A DNA stretch of 64,000 nt from Litchfieldia stipae (GTDB lineage: Bacteria > Bacillota > Bacilli > Bacillales > Bacillaceae_L): assembly GCF_014837155.1 (NCBI RefSeq), contig NZ_JACYHA010000005.1, positions 248,001-312,000 of the forward strand. The letters are read 5' to 3'. Below the pieces are notes generated by a model that worked only from the letters and a program-made list of their open reading frames with translations, was not told where the DNA came from and did no database searches. Every line of letters starts with the position of its first letter. Position 1 is the first letter of the stretch. Of this stretch, positions 63,047 to 64,000 are shown in pieces. The position numbers and the translations under genes are program-made.

Positions 63047-63952
63047 ATGAAGAGATTGTTGAAGAATGAAAACGGACAAGTCATCATCTTAGTTACCCTC
63101 TGGTTAACTATTTTTCTTGCATGTACAGCACTTGTGGTCGATGTCGGTTCTTTATATCTCGAGAAAAGTCGATTGCAAAATATTGTCGATGCCTCAACCC
63201 TTGCTGGTGCCCAAGAGCTTCCTGCTAATTTCATAAAGGCTCAGGCTGAAGCTGTGAATACAATTATCGCGAATAACGGAAATCCAAATAATTTTTCGAT
63301 TGAAACAAATACTACCCATACAATGATTGAAGTGAGAGGAAGAATCACAGGAACATTGTTTTTTGCAACAGCCTTAGGGATTGATGAGCCTATCATTGAA
63401 GCAAGCGCACGAGTCGAGCTCCAGCCCTTGACCGCTGTTACTGGTGCGATTCCACTTGGGATTTTGCATTCCACTACGATGAATTTTGGAACAAAGGTTG
63501 CACTTAAGGTCAGTGATTCAGCCAATGGAAATTTTGGAGCGATTGCTCTCACAGGACCAGGTGCAAAGAATTATGAAACCGATTTAACCTATGGCTACGG
63601 AGCTCAATTATATGTTGGGGAATTATTAAATACGGAAACAGGAAAAATGGCTAATCCCACTGTCAACGCAATATCGAAACGGATCTCTGATTGCCCAAAT
63701 GCGACCTATTTAAATTACTCACAAGGTTGTTCTCGCGTTGTGATTGTTCCGATTTATGTTCCAGTGCAAGGAACAAGTCAAAAAATCGATCAGGTCAGAA
63801 TCGTCGGTTTTGGTACGTTCTTTATCGATCACGTGACTTCAACAAGTGTAGGCGCAGCGGTAGAAGGTTATTTTATCAGAAGCAATCATTCCGGTGATTC
63901 TGCACCCGGGCAACATGATTATGGAACATATAGCTATAAATTGACCAGATAG
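63047..63952 (+). CDS. TadG-like pilus assembly protein (Tad domain)
   Basis: A 301-residue protein beginning NENGQVIILVTLWLTIFLACTALVVDVGSLYLEKSRLQN, the typical Tad-domain/TadG start with a single transmembrane helix, followed by ASTLAGAQELP and a long extracytoplasmic region. It has two Cys late (DCPN and GCSRV) that may form a disulfide. It probably helps anchor or assemble the Flp pilus at the surface. It is one base after the TadE gene, so it is translationally coupled. Confidence 0.88.
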   Translation: MKRLLKNENGQVIILVTLWLTIFLACTALVVDVGSLYLEKSRLQNIVDASTLAGAQELPANFIKAQAEAVNTIIANNGNPNNFSIETNTTHTMIEVRGRITGTLFFATALGIDEPIIEASARVELQPLTAVTGAIPLGILHSTTMNFGTKVALKVSDSANGNFGAIALTGPGAKNYETDLTYGYGAQLYVGELLNTETGKMANPTVNAISKRISDCPNATYLNYSQGCSRVVIVPIYVPVQGTSQKIDQVRIVGFGTFFIDHVTSTSVGAAVEGYFIRSNHSGDSAPGQHDYGTYSYKLTR

Positions 63953-63964
63953 ATGGTGATATGA

Positions 63965-64000
63965 GTGAATACGAAAAAACTATGGATGTTTGCGATTATA
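63965..64000 (+). CDS. 5' end of a probable CpaB/RcpC-like pilus protein (partial)
   Basis: A GTG start at 63965, five bases after GGTGAT, opens a frame MNTKKLWMFAII that runs off the window. The basic N terminus followed by a hydrophobic stretch and the position after TadG fit CpaB/RcpC. The overlapping ATG 63961 is in another frame and less likely. Confidence 0.5.
   Translation, partial: MNTKKLWMFAII

Overview
The window is chromosomal DNA from a low-GC, spore-former-type Firmicute, most likely a Bacillaceae (Bacillus sensu lato). Supporting signs are strong AGGAGG ribosome-binding sites with frequent TTG and GTG starts, B. subtilis-like gene sets (yfkAB, xpt behind a purine riboswitch, ytbE-ytbD/ytcD, ytlA/C/D-like ABC genes), cre boxes, and Bacillus-type intergenic palindromes. 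I see no tRNA, rRNA, prophage, complete insertion sequence or CRISPR array.

Layout. 0.2-12.4 kb (minus): a glucuronoxylan-oligosaccharide utilisation operon, with a YesN/YesM-type two-component system, a CUT1 sugar importer, GH67 alpha-glucuronidase, GH39 beta-xylosidase and a GH8 Rex exo-oligoxylanase. Two cre-like sites suggest CcpA control. Imported aldouronates would be stripped of glucuronate and cut to xylose inside the cell. 12.4-19.1 kb: yfkAB radical SAM, a drug-efflux MFS, an aminotransferase/2-hydroxyacid dehydrogenase pair and small conserved proteins. 19.3-21.8 kb: guanine-type riboswitch, xpt and a nucleobase permease. 21.8-25.6 kb: a YtrA-type repressor/ABC operon ending in an ECF sigma factor. 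25.7-31 kb: GIY-YIG protein, FAD oxidoreductase and a heterodimeric ABC exporter. 31.2-31.9 kb: a DsbA/FrnE-family gene whose catalytic CxxC first cysteine codon is TGA, a candidate selenoprotein with a possible SECIS hairpin. 31.9-39 kb: aminoglycoside-kinase-like protein, ytbDE/ytcD, a nitrate/sulfonate-type ABC importer and a polysaccharide deacetylase. 39-45.7 kb: NERD protein, a roughly 20-copy 53-bp tandem array, a diguanylate cyclase and a glycerate-metabolism operon. 45.7-58 kb: three ECF sigma/anti-sigma-like pairs interspersed with small metabolic genes and six copies of a REP-like palindrome, two of which supply the stop codons of genes. 58-64 kb: serine hydrolase, DEAD-box helicase, DUF192 protein, then a c-di-GMP-I riboswitch in front of a Tad/Flp pilus operon that runs off the window.

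The most notable items are the UGA-containing DsbA-like gene, the c-di-GMP riboswitch on the flp operon, the two 53-bp-period tandem arrays that may belong to one family, and the palindromes that have become the 3' ends of coding sequences. All assignments come from reading the sequence and recalling protein families; no database search was run.
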